Source: Mycobacterium sp. 1081908.1
Lineage (GTDB): Bacteria > Actinomycetota > Actinomycetes > Mycobacteriales > Mycobacteriaceae
DNA length: 64,000 nt
NCBI RefSeq assembly: GCF_001673535.1
Contig: NZ_LZLY01000089.1
Location: 1 to 64,000 of the forward strand
Direction: 5' to 3'
Shown here: positions 1 through 8,518 of the stretch, piece by piece
Layout of the letters: the number at the start of each line of letters is the position of its first letter
Position numbering within the stretch: the stretch's first letter is position 1
Notes under the pieces: generated by a model
Databases searched by the model: none
Told to the model about the DNA's origin: nothing
Seen by the model: the letters and a program-made list of their open reading frames with translations, nothing else
Made by a program: the position numbers and the translations under genes

Positions 1-4
1 GGCC

Positions 5-1504
5 ATGACCCAGGGGCTGGAGGCGCGCATCGAGTACTGGCTGCCCGGCTACGCGATACCGGCCGCCGTCGCGGCGACCGCCCTCACCAGCGTCGTGGCA
101 TCGGCGATGGCCGCGCGGCAGGTGTACAAGGTCGCACCGATCGAGGCGCTCGCGCCCGTCGGGGTTTCGGCCGCGGACCGCGTGCCACGGTGGCTGCGGG
201 TCGCGAGCGGGGTCGGCGCGCTCGCGGTCTTCGCCGCATCCATCGCGGTCGTCGTCAACCAGCGTGGGGTCGTGGCGTTCGCCGCGATGGCGGCCGTGTT
301 CTCCGCCGAGATCGCGCTCGGATTCGCGCTCACCGCGCCCATCGTCAACGCCACCGCCGCGGCGGCACGGGTGTTCGGTTCCGTCGGCGCCCTCGCCGCG
401 GCGACCATCGAGCGCGCGCCGCGACGGGTGTGGGCGACGGTGATGACGGTGCTCATCGCGGTGGTCACCACCGTCACCATCACCGGGACCAACGCCGACA
501 TGATCCGCTCGGCGCGGGGCATCTTCGCACCGGTCGCCGACGTCCCGGTGTGGGTGAGCGCGAACACCCCCGACAGCTACCCTACAGACGCTCTGCCGCA
601 AGGCCTTTCGGAGAAGGTGGCCGCGTTGCCGGGCGTCCGGCACGTCACCGAGGGCGCGCTCGGGTTCGCCGAAGTGGGCGGCACCCGCGTGATGCTGGAC
701 GGATTCTCCGCCGGCACGGCCGATCCGCTCTACCGCGCGCTGGACCCGCGGATCCGCGACCAGGTGCTCGCCGGCCGGGGCGTGGTGCTCTCGCAGAACC
801 TGGGCAGGACGCTGCACGTCCGGGTCGGCGGGCAATTGCGGATGCAAACGCCGCACGGCGCGCAGCCGACAACGGTGCTGGCGTTGGTGCCGTACTTCTC
901 GACGGTGATCGGCACGGTCGGGATGGGCCTCGATCAACTGCGCGCGTGGTTCGACCGCCCGGTGACGACCACGCTGGAGATCGCCGCGGCTCCGGGCGCC
1001 GACGCGGGTCGCCTCCTGGCCGACGTGCGCCGCGCGGTGCCCGCGCCCAACTACGTGTACGACGGGCGCGCCAAGCTGGCGGGGCTGGAGGCACCGATGC
1101 ACCAGAGCATGTTCATCGCGAACGCCGTGTGGATCATCGTCGTGCTGGTGGCCGCGGTCGCCCTGCTCAATACGCTGACGCTGTCGGTGCTGGAACGGCG
1201 CCGCGAGCTCGGCGTGCTGCGGGCGATGGGATCCAGCCGACGGTCCATCCTGCGGATGGTCCTCGCCGAGGCGACCGGCATCGGCGTCGTCGGCGGCGCG
1301 CTGGGCCTGGTTTTCGGGATGACGGACCAATGGCTGTTCAGCCTGGTCAGCGGCGACATGATGAACTTCCAGGTCACCTTCCGGCCCAGCTGGATGGCGT
1401 GCGCGTTCACGCTGGGCGCGCTGGCGATCAGCCTGCTCGGCTCGGTGCCGCCCGCGCGGCGCGCGGCCCGGCTCAACATCATCGAGGCCGTTAGCGTCGA
1501 CTAG
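5..1504 (+). CDS. FtsX/MacB-type ABC transporter permease (5' part outside window)
   Basis: Membrane permease subunit of an ABC transporter that probably moves a lipid or lipoprotein substrate. The visible 499 residues show hydrophobic segments near residues 16-36, 70-130 and 140-160, an extracytoplasmic domain at about 170-370, and a C-terminal FtsX domain of three membrane segments. The cytoplasmic stretch ERRRELGVLRAMGSS after the first of these is typical of the family. Mycobacterial members are usually about 850 residues with two FtsX domains, so the ATG at 5 is probably internal and the gene begins upstream of the window. The partner ATPase is not visible. It ends just before a strong hairpin. 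Confidence 0.85.
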   Translation: MTQGLEARIEYWLPGYAIPAAVAATALTSVVASAMAARQVYKVAPIEALAPVGVSAADRVPRWLRVASGVGALAVFAASIAVVVNQRGVVAFAAMAAVFSAEIALGFALTAPIVNATAAAARVFGSVGALAAATIERAPRRVWATVMTVLIAVVTTVTITGTNADMIRSARGIFAPVADVPVWVSANTPDSYPTDALPQGLSEKVAALPGVRHVTEGALGFAEVGGTRVMLDGFSAGTADPLYRALDPRIRDQVLAGRGVVLSQNLGRTLHVRVGGQLRMQTPHGAQPTTVLALVPYFSTVIGTVGMGLDQLRAWFDRPVTTTLEIAAAPGADAGRLLADVRRAVPAPNYVYDGRAKLAGLEAPMHQSMFIANAVWIIVVLVAAVALLNTLTLSVLERRRELGVLRAMGSSRRSILRMVLAEATGIGVVGGALGLVFGMTDQWLFSLVSGDMMNFQVTFRPSWMACAFTLGALAISLLGSVPPARRAARLNIIEAVSVD

Positions 1505-1517
1505 GCGGCCACGCGCT

Positions 1518-1544
1518 CGCGGGTACTCCCCTCCGGTACCCGCG
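1518..1544. terminator. Bidirectional hairpin terminator
   Basis: A perfect 9-bp inverted repeat, CGCGGGTAC and GTACCCGCG, with a 9-base loop lies between the stop of the permease (+) and the stop of the PPE gene (-). Its place between convergent genes and its high stability suggest it ends transcription from both sides. There is no clear U-tract, as is usual in mycobacteria. Confidence 0.7.
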
Positions 1545-1549
1545 GACGA

Positions 1550-2404
1550 TCAGAAGCCGAGCGGAAGAAGCGCGGTGAACAGCGGCGCCAGCGGATCCGT
1601 GACCGGAAGCGCGATCGAACTGTTCAGGAACGGGGCGACCGGACTCTGGAAGGTGAGGATCGTCTGCCCGGGCGCTCCCAAGCCCAAGGTGGTTTCCCTC
1701 CCGGAGGTCACCGCCGCCGTGAAGAGCGGGCTCGAGATGTTGGTCGCGACAAAGTGATTGTCGTCGGGGTCCGCGAGGGACGTTGTTGAGAACAGGCCGC
1801 CGAAGTTGGTGGTCTGACTCATGAAATCCGGGTCGCCGGCCACGGGGTTGGTGACCGGGCTGAGGCCCAGCGCCGAGGCGAGCTGGGTGGCCAGGTTATG
1901 CAACGGCCCCAGCGCCCCTCCCGCGGCCGAGGCGCCGGCGTGATAACCGACCATCGCGGCCACATCCTGCGCCCACATCTGCTCGTACTCGGCCTCGGCG
2001 GCCGCAATCGCCGGCGCGTTCTGCCCGAAGAGATTCGACATCACCAGCTGCACGAAACCGTTCCGGTTGGCCGACACCTGCAACGGGTGCACGGTGGCCG
2101 CCAGGGCTGCCTCGAACGCGCCGGCCACCGTCCGGGCCTGCCCGGCCGCGCCCGTCGCCTGACTCGCCGCCGCGCTCAGCCACCCCGCATACGGGGCCGC
2201 CGCGGCCGTCATCGCCGCCGCCGCGGGCCCCCGCCACGCCTGCTCGGTCAGGCCGGACGTGACCGACGAAAACGACGACGCCGCCGACCCCAATTCGGAG
2301 GCCAACGCGTCCCACGCCGCGGCCGCCTCCAACATCGGAGCGGAACCCGCGCCCGAGAAGATTCGCGCCGAGTTGATCTCCGGTGGCAATACCGAGAAAT
2401 TCAT
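1550..2404 (-). CDS. PPE family protein
   Basis: Surface or secreted protein of the PPE family, normally exported by an ESX type VII system as a heterodimer with a PE protein. The start [12 protein letters not shown] places the PPE motif at residues 7-9, and the WxG turn (AWRGP) follows near residue 56. The PPE domain covers about residues 1-175. The roughly 110-residue C-terminal region is short, with no MPTR or SVP repeats. The ATG at 2404 was chosen over an upstream in-frame start because GGAAGGGA stands a few bases before it and because PPE proteins begin this way. It lies 117 bases downstream of a PE gene on the same strand, so the two probably form a co-expressed pair. Confidence 0.93.
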   Translation of the reverse strand: MNFSVLPPEINSARIFSGAGSAPMLEAAAAWDALASELGSAASSFSSVTSGLTEQAWRGPAAAAMTAAAAPYAGWLSAAASQATGAAGQARTVAGAFEAALAATVHPLQVSANRNGFVQLVMSNLFGQNAPAIAAAEAEYEQMWAQDVAAMVGYHAGASAAGGALGPLHNLATQLASALGLSPVTNPVAGDPDFMSQTTNFGGLFSTTSLADPDDNHFVATNISSPLFTAAVTSGRETTLGLGAPGQTILTFQSPVAPFLNSSIALPVTDPLAPLFTALLPLGF

Positions 2405-2521
2405 GACCACAGTCCCTTCCGTGAGGGCCGCGACGATCGTGCCGGCGCGGTGATCACCGACAACACGCAGCGTCAAGGACTACACGAAATAGGGGCCCCG
2501 ATAGTTCAACGCGAATTTTGA

Positions 2522-4225
2522 TCAGCCACCGGGTGTGATCGCCAGCGCGAGTTGCTCGGGCGCGAAGACCAGCAGTGCGGTGAGGAGCCCGCTGGTTGGC
2601 GTGCCCAGGACGTCAACGGGCAGAGGGAGTTGGCTGTTGACGAGAGTCGCGGCAGCAATACTCGCGACGCCGGTACCTGACGCGGTTCCGGTGATCGTCC
2701 CGGTTATCGGGGTTTGCGGTACGAGAAGGCCATCCAGCGGAATGTTGATGTCAGCGTTGCCGTTCGTGAACGAGAGGGTGCCCAAAAGAATGCTATTGCC
2801 GAGGTTTGTGCTGAAGTTCGGCAGGGGAAGTGACAGCGCCAGGGTCGTTTCGCCGTTGAGGAAGGCATCGGTGACGACCGCCGGAGCGTCGACGAGTGTG
2901 CCGATCGCACCGGTCAGGTTGCCGGTTTGCAACTCACCGGCGAATTGCGACGCGGTTGCCGATACTGCGTCGAGCGCGTTGACGGGTGCGCCCACCGCGT
3001 CAATGAGAAGTGCCGCCGGCAACCCGATGTCGGTCGTAAGGGTGGCACTGAGACCGGACGTGCCGAGCCCAAGTAGCGCGTTTGCGTTGATAGACGTGTC
3101 CGTGAGCGTTTCGATCACGTTGGTGAAGTTCTGCGAGATCTGTGCCGGGATGGAGCCGGGCGGCAGCAGGTTGGTGAAGTTCTGCGCCATCGTCCCGGGA
3201 ATGGTGAGGATGGGTAACAGGTCTCCGAAACTGCCCGCAGGGGTAGCGCTGATGGCAAGCCCAGGGGCGACAAGCGGATCGCCGGTGGTAGTGACATCCA
3301 CACCGGTGAAGAACAAACCCAGGAAGCCCTGCGCGATGTCACCCACCGCGCCGCCGATGTCTCCCGCCATAATGGCCTGCACCGCAGATTGGAAGGCGGC
3401 CGGCAACGCCTCCAGGCCAACGGCAAAGTCGTGGGCCGCGTTCTGCAGGGACGTCGCGATGATCTGGGCATAGACCATTTGTTGGGCGATGAACTGCTGT
3501 ATCACCGGCACCGGATCGAACGCCAGCAGCGCCTGAATGGCCAACTGGATGTTCGCCGGCACATTGGCCAACAGGACAGGGAGATTCTGGAGTACGTATT
3601 CGACGCCCGCGGCGATCTCCTGCGCGTAGCGGACTTGGTTGGCCAGGAACTGCTGCAAGAACGGCGCCGGATTGGCGACGATCGCCTTCTCGAGTATTTG
3701 CAGGTTGGCGGCGGTGTTGGCGAGCAGCGTTTGGTACGGGCCGGCGACCGAGGCCAGCCCGGTGGCCGCGGCCGGCGCCAATAGGCTCGGCGCCGGCGCA
3801 TGCCCGAGTCCCGTCAGCCCCGTGGGCAGACCGGCGATGCCGCCGGAAAGGGATTGCGAGACAACGCCGATCCGGCCCGACAGCAGCGCTGCGGCGGCGC
3901 CCGGCACGGGCCCGTTCACGGCGCTGTGCAGGTTCCGCTCGGCGTTGGCCAATTCGGTGCTGAGATAGGCACCCGCGCCAGAGTTCAACAGATTGACGAA
4001 CTCCTGATGAAACGACGCCGCCTGCGCGCTCAGCGCCTGGAATGTCTTGCCGTGCAGGCCAAAAAGCGCCGCGATCGCCGACGAGACCTCGTCCTGGGCG
4101 GCGGGCAGCAACGCCGTCGTCGAGCCCGCCGCCGCCGAGTTGGCCGCACTGATAGTCGACCCGATGTGCTCCAGATCCGTAGCCGCCGCCGACACCAAAT
4201 CCGGCGCCACGATTAGAAATGACAT
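2522..4225 (-). CDS. PE family protein with long C-terminal region
   Basis: PE family protein of 567 residues, presumably exported by an ESX system. The N-terminal PE domain (MSFLIVAPDLVSAAATDL..., residues 1-95) forms the helical hairpin that pairs with PPE proteins. The strict PE dipeptide is replaced by PD. Residues about 170-290 contain imperfect repeats of the type ANPAPFLQQFLANQ and FDPVPVIQQFIAQQ, each followed by YAQ. The rest is rich in G, T, L and A without PGRS repeats. The ATG at 4225 was preferred to one four codons upstream because family members start with MSF. The PPE gene downstream is the likely partner. Confidence 0.9.
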   Translation of the reverse strand: MSFLIVAPDLVSAAATDLEHIGSTISAANSAAAGSTTALLPAAQDEVSSAIAALFGLHGKTFQALSAQAASFHQEFVNLLNSGAGAYLSTELANAERNLHSAVNGPVPGAAAALLSGRIGVVSQSLSGGIAGLPTGLTGLGHAPAPSLLAPAAATGLASVAGPYQTLLANTAANLQILEKAIVANPAPFLQQFLANQVRYAQEIAAGVEYVLQNLPVLLANVPANIQLAIQALLAFDPVPVIQQFIAQQMVYAQIIATSLQNAAHDFAVGLEALPAAFQSAVQAIMAGDIGGAVGDIAQGFLGLFFTGVDVTTTGDPLVAPGLAISATPAGSFGDLLPILTIPGTMAQNFTNLLPPGSIPAQISQNFTNVIETLTDTSINANALLGLGTSGLSATLTTDIGLPAALLIDAVGAPVNALDAVSATASQFAGELQTGNLTGAIGTLVDAPAVVTDAFLNGETTLALSLPLPNFSTNLGNSILLGTLSFTNGNADINIPLDGLLVPQTPITGTITGTASGTGVASIAAATLVNSQLPLPVDVLGTPTSGLLTALLVFAPEQLALAITPGG

Positions 4226-4255
4226 TTCTTGCCCCATCGCCCGTCTGCAAACTAA

Positions 4256-4276
4256 TCACCTGACCGAGTCAGGTGA
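4256..4276. promoter_or_regulatory. 21-bp palindrome upstream of the PE gene
   Basis: Arms TCACCTGAC and GTCAGGTGA are separated by CGA, 30 bases ahead of the PE start codon. A second, outer pair (CCCATCG near 4234 and CGATGGG near 4283) encloses it. It could be a repressor operator for the PE-PPE pair, a structured leader, or a terminator for the methyltransferase gene upstream. Confidence 0.5.
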
Positions 4277-4512
4277 GCGGCTCGATGGGCCACCACCGTT
4301 AGGGGCGAAGTCCCGGACGCCGCATGGCTCACCGGGCTTGACCAAGCGATCGTACAACTCCGCAAAGGGACGGCGTGGCCAAAATGCGAACTGAAATGTC
4401 CGGGCAAACCAGGAAGTTAGCGATAAAGGGGCTTCTGCAGACCGGCGGTAACCCAATTGCCCGCGCCCGGAACTATCGGACGAAAAAGCCCGGCGAAGCA
4501 TTCCCGCGAACC

Positions 4513-5103
4513 TCAGCCATTGCTGTCAATCGCGGTCGCGAATCCCTGCAGGTGCGGCTTGCACGGGAACGGCACCGGAGTTCGGATGCGGCGCAGCCCG
4601 GAGGTGTCGAAGCCGGCCGCGGCGATGGCGTCGACGGTTCGGCGGTTCGGATGGCAGCCGGCGGCAAACCACGACCAGGGCCCCGCGACCAGGTCCTGGA
4701 ACCGGCCCGTCGCCCCCTCGCCGCGGACATGCTCGAGCACCACCAACCTGCCCCGCGGAACCAGCACCCGCCGGATCTCCCCCAGCGTCGCCGCCACGTC
4801 GTCGACCGAACACAGCACCAGCCCGATGTGGACCGAATCAAAGCTGTTGTCCGGGAAGGGAATCGACTCGCCGGTGCCATCCACGATGTCGACGGCAAGG
4901 CCGTGCCGGTCCGCGATGCGCGACGCCGTCCGCCGGAATACGGCCACCGGCTCGACGGCGGCCACCGACGTCACCGTGGGCGGCACGAACTTCAGATCGG
5001 CCCCCGGACCCAACCCGACCATCAGCAGCCGGCCCGTCGCGTGCGCGATCGCCGCTCGGCGATACCGGTTGTAGAAGAGCCGGTCGAAGATCGGCTGACC
5101 CAA
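4513..5103 (-). CDS. Class I SAM-dependent methyltransferase (start uncertain)
   Basis: Small-molecule or quinone/lipid methyltransferase of the Methyltransf_11 type. The SAM-binding motif I is LLMVGLGPGADL (residues 26-37). The acidic motif II is around VEPV, and FPDNSFDSVHIGLVLCSVDD is the post-motif region near residue 85. The only standard start in the open frame after the preceding stop is TTG at 5103, with no Shine-Dalgarno sequence. However, the frame upstream (NPLFPYIYRLGQPIFD) reads like genuine N-terminal protein. The true start may be a rare codon, or the gene may have lost its start. It follows the DUF4389 gene in the same direction. Confidence 0.75.
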   Translation of the reverse strand: MGQPIFDRLFYNRYRRAAIAHATGRLLMVGLGPGADLKFVPPTVTSVAAVEPVAVFRRTASRIADRHGLAVDIVDGTGESIPFPDNSFDSVHIGLVLCSVDDVAATLGEIRRVLVPRGRLVVLEHVRGEGATGRFQDLVAGPWSWFAAGCHPNRRTVDAIAAAGFDTSGLRRIRTPVPFPCKPHLQGFATAIDSNG

Positions 5104-5138
5104 CCGATATATGTATGGGAATAAAGGATTTTCGCGCG

Positions 5139-5753
5139 TTATCTGCCACCTAGATCTAGCCGGAACGGCGGATATTCGTCACTCATCAACGATACATAAA
5201 CCGCCACCCGGTAGCGCCACCGAACGATCCCCATCAGGAGGTCGAACATGCCGGGATGAATGGACCCCTTCCACAGCAGCCACGCCGCGTTGATGACGCA
5301 AAGCGCCTGCAGCAGCGGCTCCATTGCCCAGCACAGCAGTATCTGCGGGAGCCCCAGCAGCCACCACTTCACCAACACGGCCCACCTGGTCAGGTGGTCC
5401 GGGTAGTCGACCACCAGGTCGCCGGGATAGTCGGGCCGCGACGCCAACGCGAACGGCGGGTACTTGTCGGTGCTATTCATCGGGAAGCGGTAGTTCATCA
5501 CCCGCCACGACCAGCGCAGCACGCCGACGTTGAAGTCGAAGATGGGCCGCGGGTAGCGACCGGTCAACAGGATCGCGACGCCGGCGACGACCGTCAGCAG
5601 CGGATACACCAGGTAGAGAAGGATCAATATCGGGTAATGCGGGACGGCCAGCACGCACCACTTGACGAGCCAGAGCCAGCGTGACGGCGCCTCGAGATCG
5701 CCGCGCACCCGCACGGGACTGTCGGCGTCGCGCGCCGTCGCCGGCCCGTTCAC
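5139..5753 (-). CDS. DUF4389 membrane protein
   Basis: Integral membrane protein of unknown function with two similar halves. Each half has a hydrophobic pair of helices (LVKWCVLAVPHYPILILLY; LVKWWLLGLPQILLCW), then an R-W-x-x-R-V segment followed by YRFP or YVSL and a YPPF motif. This duplication is the hallmark of DUF4389. The GTG at 5753 overlaps the TGA of the flavin monooxygenase gene (GTGA), which decides the start. An ATG at 5831 would force an 80-base overlap and a non-conserved extension. Its place in the operon suggests a membrane accessory role. Confidence 0.75.
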   Translation of the reverse strand: MNGPATARDADSPVRVRGDLEAPSRWLWLVKWCVLAVPHYPILILLYLVYPLLTVVAGVAILLTGRYPRPIFDFNVGVLRWSWRVMNYRFPMNSTDKYPPFALASRPDYPGDLVVDYPDHLTRWAVLVKWWLLGLPQILLCWAMEPLLQALCVINAAWLLWKGSIHPGMFDLLMGIVRWRYRVAVYVSLMSDEYPPFRLDLGGR

Positions 5754-7057
5754 CGGCTGCCCGACGCGATCGGGATTTCCGCCCCGAGGCCGCGGTCGAT
5801 CGCCGCCGACAGCCGGCGGTGACTCGTCCATCGCAGAAAAGTCGTCAGCATCCAGGTGTGCAGCCGGTCGGGGATCATCGTCGCCGGCCACAACACCGAC
5901 TCGCCGTGGGCCACCTGGAGCGACGCGACCCGGGACACGGCGCCGACCCGGCGACGCCGGGCCTTCTCGTACCTGCGCAGTGCCGCGCAAGTCTCCTTGG
6001 AAAGGTCGGCGGCGCCGGCGTTGACCCAGGCGCGGAGAGCGGAAAGCTCCTTGCACAGCACCATGGTGTCGAGCAGCGCCTGATTGGTTCCCTGCGCGAG
6101 CGTGGGCGGCATGGTGTGGGCGGCGTCGCCCAGCAAGGTCACCGGCCCCGGGACCAACGGGCGAAGCCTCGGGTGCCGGAAATGCGGGTAGGGCGAACCC
6201 GCCAGGTCCTCGTCGGTCAGCCTGCGCAGGACGAGGTCGACGGTGTCAGACCACCCGGAGAAGTTCGACCGGATCACGTCGATCGGGCGCCGCGGCCGGA
6301 CGAAGTCCCGGGACCAGGGCAGGTCGAACCACCACTGCACGTCGCAGCCTCCGGCCGGCCACACCCCGGTGTTGCCGCGCGCGCCGATGACGATCATCGC
6401 CACGCGCTTGTCGGCGAGCCCGGGAAGGGTGATCAGTCCCTGCCAGCTGCACCAGCCCGTCGGTTCCGCGGCGGGGGCGCCGACGACATCGCGAACGACG
6501 GAGTGCAGGCCGTCGGCGCCGATGACCAGGTCGCCCCGGGCCACGCTGCCGTCGTCGAACTCGACCTGGGCGCCATCGGCGTTCGTCACGACCCGCGCCG
6601 CGCGGGCGTTGCAGCGGATGCGATCCCTCGGGAAGCCGTCCAACAGCCGTTCCAGCAGGACGCGACGCGGGACCATCCGAACGGGTGCGCCCAGCCGGTC
6701 CACCATCGCGTTCACGTCCAGGCTCGCCAGCTGGTGTCCCCCAGACGTCAGCACCCGCACCCGCGAAAGCAGTTGGCCGGCCCCGGCCATGTTGACGCCC
6801 AGCTGCCGCAGCACCGTCTCGCCGTTGGACCAGATCGTCACCGCGCCGCCGCCGGCGCGCGTGTCTTTGCGCTGATCGAAAACCGTGACGTCGTGGCCGT
6901 CTCGCAGCAGGCCGCGCGCGACGGAAATCCCGCTCACGCCGGCGCCGATGACAAGTATCCGAAGCGCGCGTGTCGGCGGCGTCCCCGCGACCGAGGCCGG
7001 ACCGTCGCTACGGCTCGTCACTCCATTGGATACGTGCCCGCGCGCCGATCGGTTCAA
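5750..7057 (-). CDS. FAD-dependent monooxygenase (PHBH type)
   Basis: Single-component flavoprotein hydroxylase. It has the N-terminal Rossmann motif VIGAGVSGISVARGLL (residues 35-50) and the second FAD motif VTLLGDAAHTMPPTLAQGTN (about 320-340). A DG-type motif, DLVIGADGLHSVVR, lies near residue 180. The substrate is not predictable. The start may be TTG 7057, which has GGAAG upstream inside the end of the SDR gene, or GTG 7021. Both lie before the conserved domain. It sits between an SDR gene and a DUF4389 membrane protein gene in one minus-strand run. Confidence 0.87.
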   Translation of the reverse strand: MNRSARGHVSNGVTSRSDGPASVAGTPPTRALRILVIGAGVSGISVARGLLRDGHDVTVFDQRKDTRAGGGAVTIWSNGETVLRQLGVNMAGAGQLLSRVRVLTSGGHQLASLDVNAMVDRLGAPVRMVPRRVLLERLLDGFPRDRIRCNARAARVVTNADGAQVEFDDGSVARGDLVIGADGLHSVVRDVVGAPAAEPTGWCSWQGLITLPGLADKRVAMIVIGARGNTGVWPAGGCDVQWWFDLPWSRDFVRPRRPIDVIRSNFSGWSDTVDLVLRRLTDEDLAGSPYPHFRHPRLRPLVPGPVTLLGDAAHTMPPTLAQGTNQALLDTMVLCKELSALRAWVNAGAADLSKETCAALRRYEKARRRRVGAVSRVASLQVAHGESVLWPATMIPDRLHTWMLTTFLRWTSHRRLSAAIDRGLGAEIPIASGSR

Positions 7058-7066
7058 CGAGGCCGG

Positions 7067-7951
7067 TCACTTCCCTTCCGGCGCGCCGACGATGTTGTGC
7101 AGCTCCTCGACCGACCACGGTTCGGCGTCGTGATGATCGCGGTACCCGAGCACGCGCGGCGTCGGCCGGGCGAAGCTGCCGACGAATCCGCCCGCGGCTA
7201 CGAAGATCCGACCCGTCACACCGCGCGACATGTCACTTGCGAGATACGCATAGAGCGGAGCGACAAACGCGGCCGGTGCGCTGTCGAGCGACGCCCGCAT
7301 CGTGATCTCGTCGAGCAGCCCGCGGCGGTGCAGATCGGCGATGTGCTCCTCGTACTGCGCACCGGTGGACAGCCGCGTCCGCGCGCCGGGGCATACCACG
7401 TTCGCCCGCACGCCGTGGGGTTTGAGTTCCGCCGCGATGGCCATCGTCAGCGCGTTGACGGCGCCCTTGCCGGCCGGGTAACCGGTGCCCCCGTAGTCGC
7501 CGAGGAACGCCACCGAGCTGGTGTTGACGATCGATCCGTGGCCCTGCGCCGCCATGACGCGGGCGGCGACCCGGCAGGTGTGAAACGCCGTACCCAGGTG
7601 CCCGCTGATCAGGCGGTCGAATTCCGCCGGCGAGATGGTCAGGATGGACGAACCGGGGGGCTCGGCGATCCCGGCGCAGTTGATCAGGGCGTCCAACCGC
7701 CCGTACGTGCTCACGCACGCGTCGACGAGCGCGCTCGCGGTGCGCTCGTCGTCCGCGGCCCCGGCCACCGCGGTGACGCGCCCGCCGGTCCCCGATATCG
7801 CCGCGACGGTGTCCGCCACGGCGCCGGCGTCGCGCCCGTTGACCACCACGGCGGCGCCGAGGTCGCACAGCAGTTCGGCGACCGCGCGCCCGATACCGCG
7901 GCTGCCGCCCGATACCACCACGCCTTGCCCGGCAAGCAGCGGATCAGCCAT
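7067..7951 (-). CDS. Short-chain dehydrogenase/reductase
   Basis: NAD(P)-dependent oxidoreductase of 294 residues. The cofactor motif is SGGSRGIG (14-21). An altered NNAG motif (NCAG) is near residue 91, Ser lies in VNTSSVAF, and the YxxxK dyad is YPAGK. The C-terminus (VEELHNIVGAPEGK) is longer than in minimal SDRs. It is the first gene of the minus-strand run that continues with the flavin monooxygenase, so the two may oxidise the same compound in sequence. Confidence 0.87.
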   Translation of the reverse strand: MADPLLAGQGVVVSGGSRGIGRAVAELLCDLGAAVVVNGRDAGAVADTVAAISGTGGRVTAVAGAADDERTASALVDACVSTYGRLDALINCAGIAEPPGSSILTISPAEFDRLISGHLGTAFHTCRVAARVMAAQGHGSIVNTSSVAFLGDYGGTGYPAGKGAVNALTMAIAAELKPHGVRANVVCPGARTRLSTGAQYEEHIADLHRRGLLDEITMRASLDSAPAAFVAPLYAYLASDMSRGVTGRIFVAAGGFVGSFARPTPRVLGYRDHHDAEPWSVEELHNIVGAPEGK

Positions 7952-8518
7952 CGGCGCGCGTTTCGGAATCCTCCGAATGCGCTGTGCGCGCGGGCTTCTC
8001 GGCGGCGATCAAGAGCTTGCGCGCGGGGGTCGGATACATGCGCCGAACAGTACCCACGCTGTCCGAGAATGAGAAGTCCGTAACTGAGGTGGGTCCCGGC
8101 TATCCGCGGCGGGAGCGCAGCACCCGACCATCCAGCGATAAGGCGTGGTCACCGCGCCGGCCAGCGAACTTCAAAAATTGAACAATCATTCGCTCTCGAC
8201 CCCGCTGAGCTGAGCGATCGCGGGTGGACCCGATGAGGGGTATAGTCGCCAGTGAAGTCCGTTCTGGACAGGTCGCCGTTTAGCTAAAAGCGGTCAGTCA
8301 GTTGCACTGCTGCTGAGTATGGCGTGGCCCCGGCGAAAACACTCCGGTTACCCCCGCGTTGTTGCTGGTGCGCCGATGACCGACCCGTACCAGCGGATAC
8401 AGGTGTAGCGGAGGCGATTGTGCGCATACCTGCGATGCCCCCCTGCGCACGACCCAGAAAGTGGGCCAACAATGCAAACCCCTTCCCCCGCAAGTCTTTT
8501 CGCAACGCGTTCTAGCCG
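7952..8518. other. 567-base intergenic region ahead of the sigma-factor gene
   Basis: No convincing coding sequence lies here. It separates the divergent SDR (-) and sigma-factor (+) genes. GGGTATAGT at 8238-8246 contains a GGGTAT block like the -10 of SigF-class promoters, and also TATAGT, a possible sigma-A -10. No matching -35 was found at the right spacing. The unusual length suggests a long leader or several promoters for the sigma-factor gene. Confidence 0.4.

Noticed and set aside
190-1494. Long plus-strand frame overlapping the permease
   Set aside because: Arg/Gly-rich shadow of a well-supported membrane protein in another frame.
5681-8083. An 800-residue open frame on the plus strand
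   Set aside because: It lies antisense to four recognisable genes, is Arg/Pro/His-rich with no domain, and is the kind of long frame that high GC at third positions creates.
7984-8181. Small plus-strand frame in the 8-kb intergenic region
   Set aside because: Composition and lack of a ribosome binding site or any recognisable domain do not support a gene.
8238-8246. SigF-type promoter (GGGTAT -10) upstream of the sigma-factor gene
   Set aside because: No GTTT-like -35 at 15-17 bases upstream, so not called as a promoter; only noted in the region entry.
8284-8505. Small minus-strand frame upstream of the sigma-factor gene
   Set aside because: No ribosome binding site, no signal or domain; overlaps the expected promoter region.
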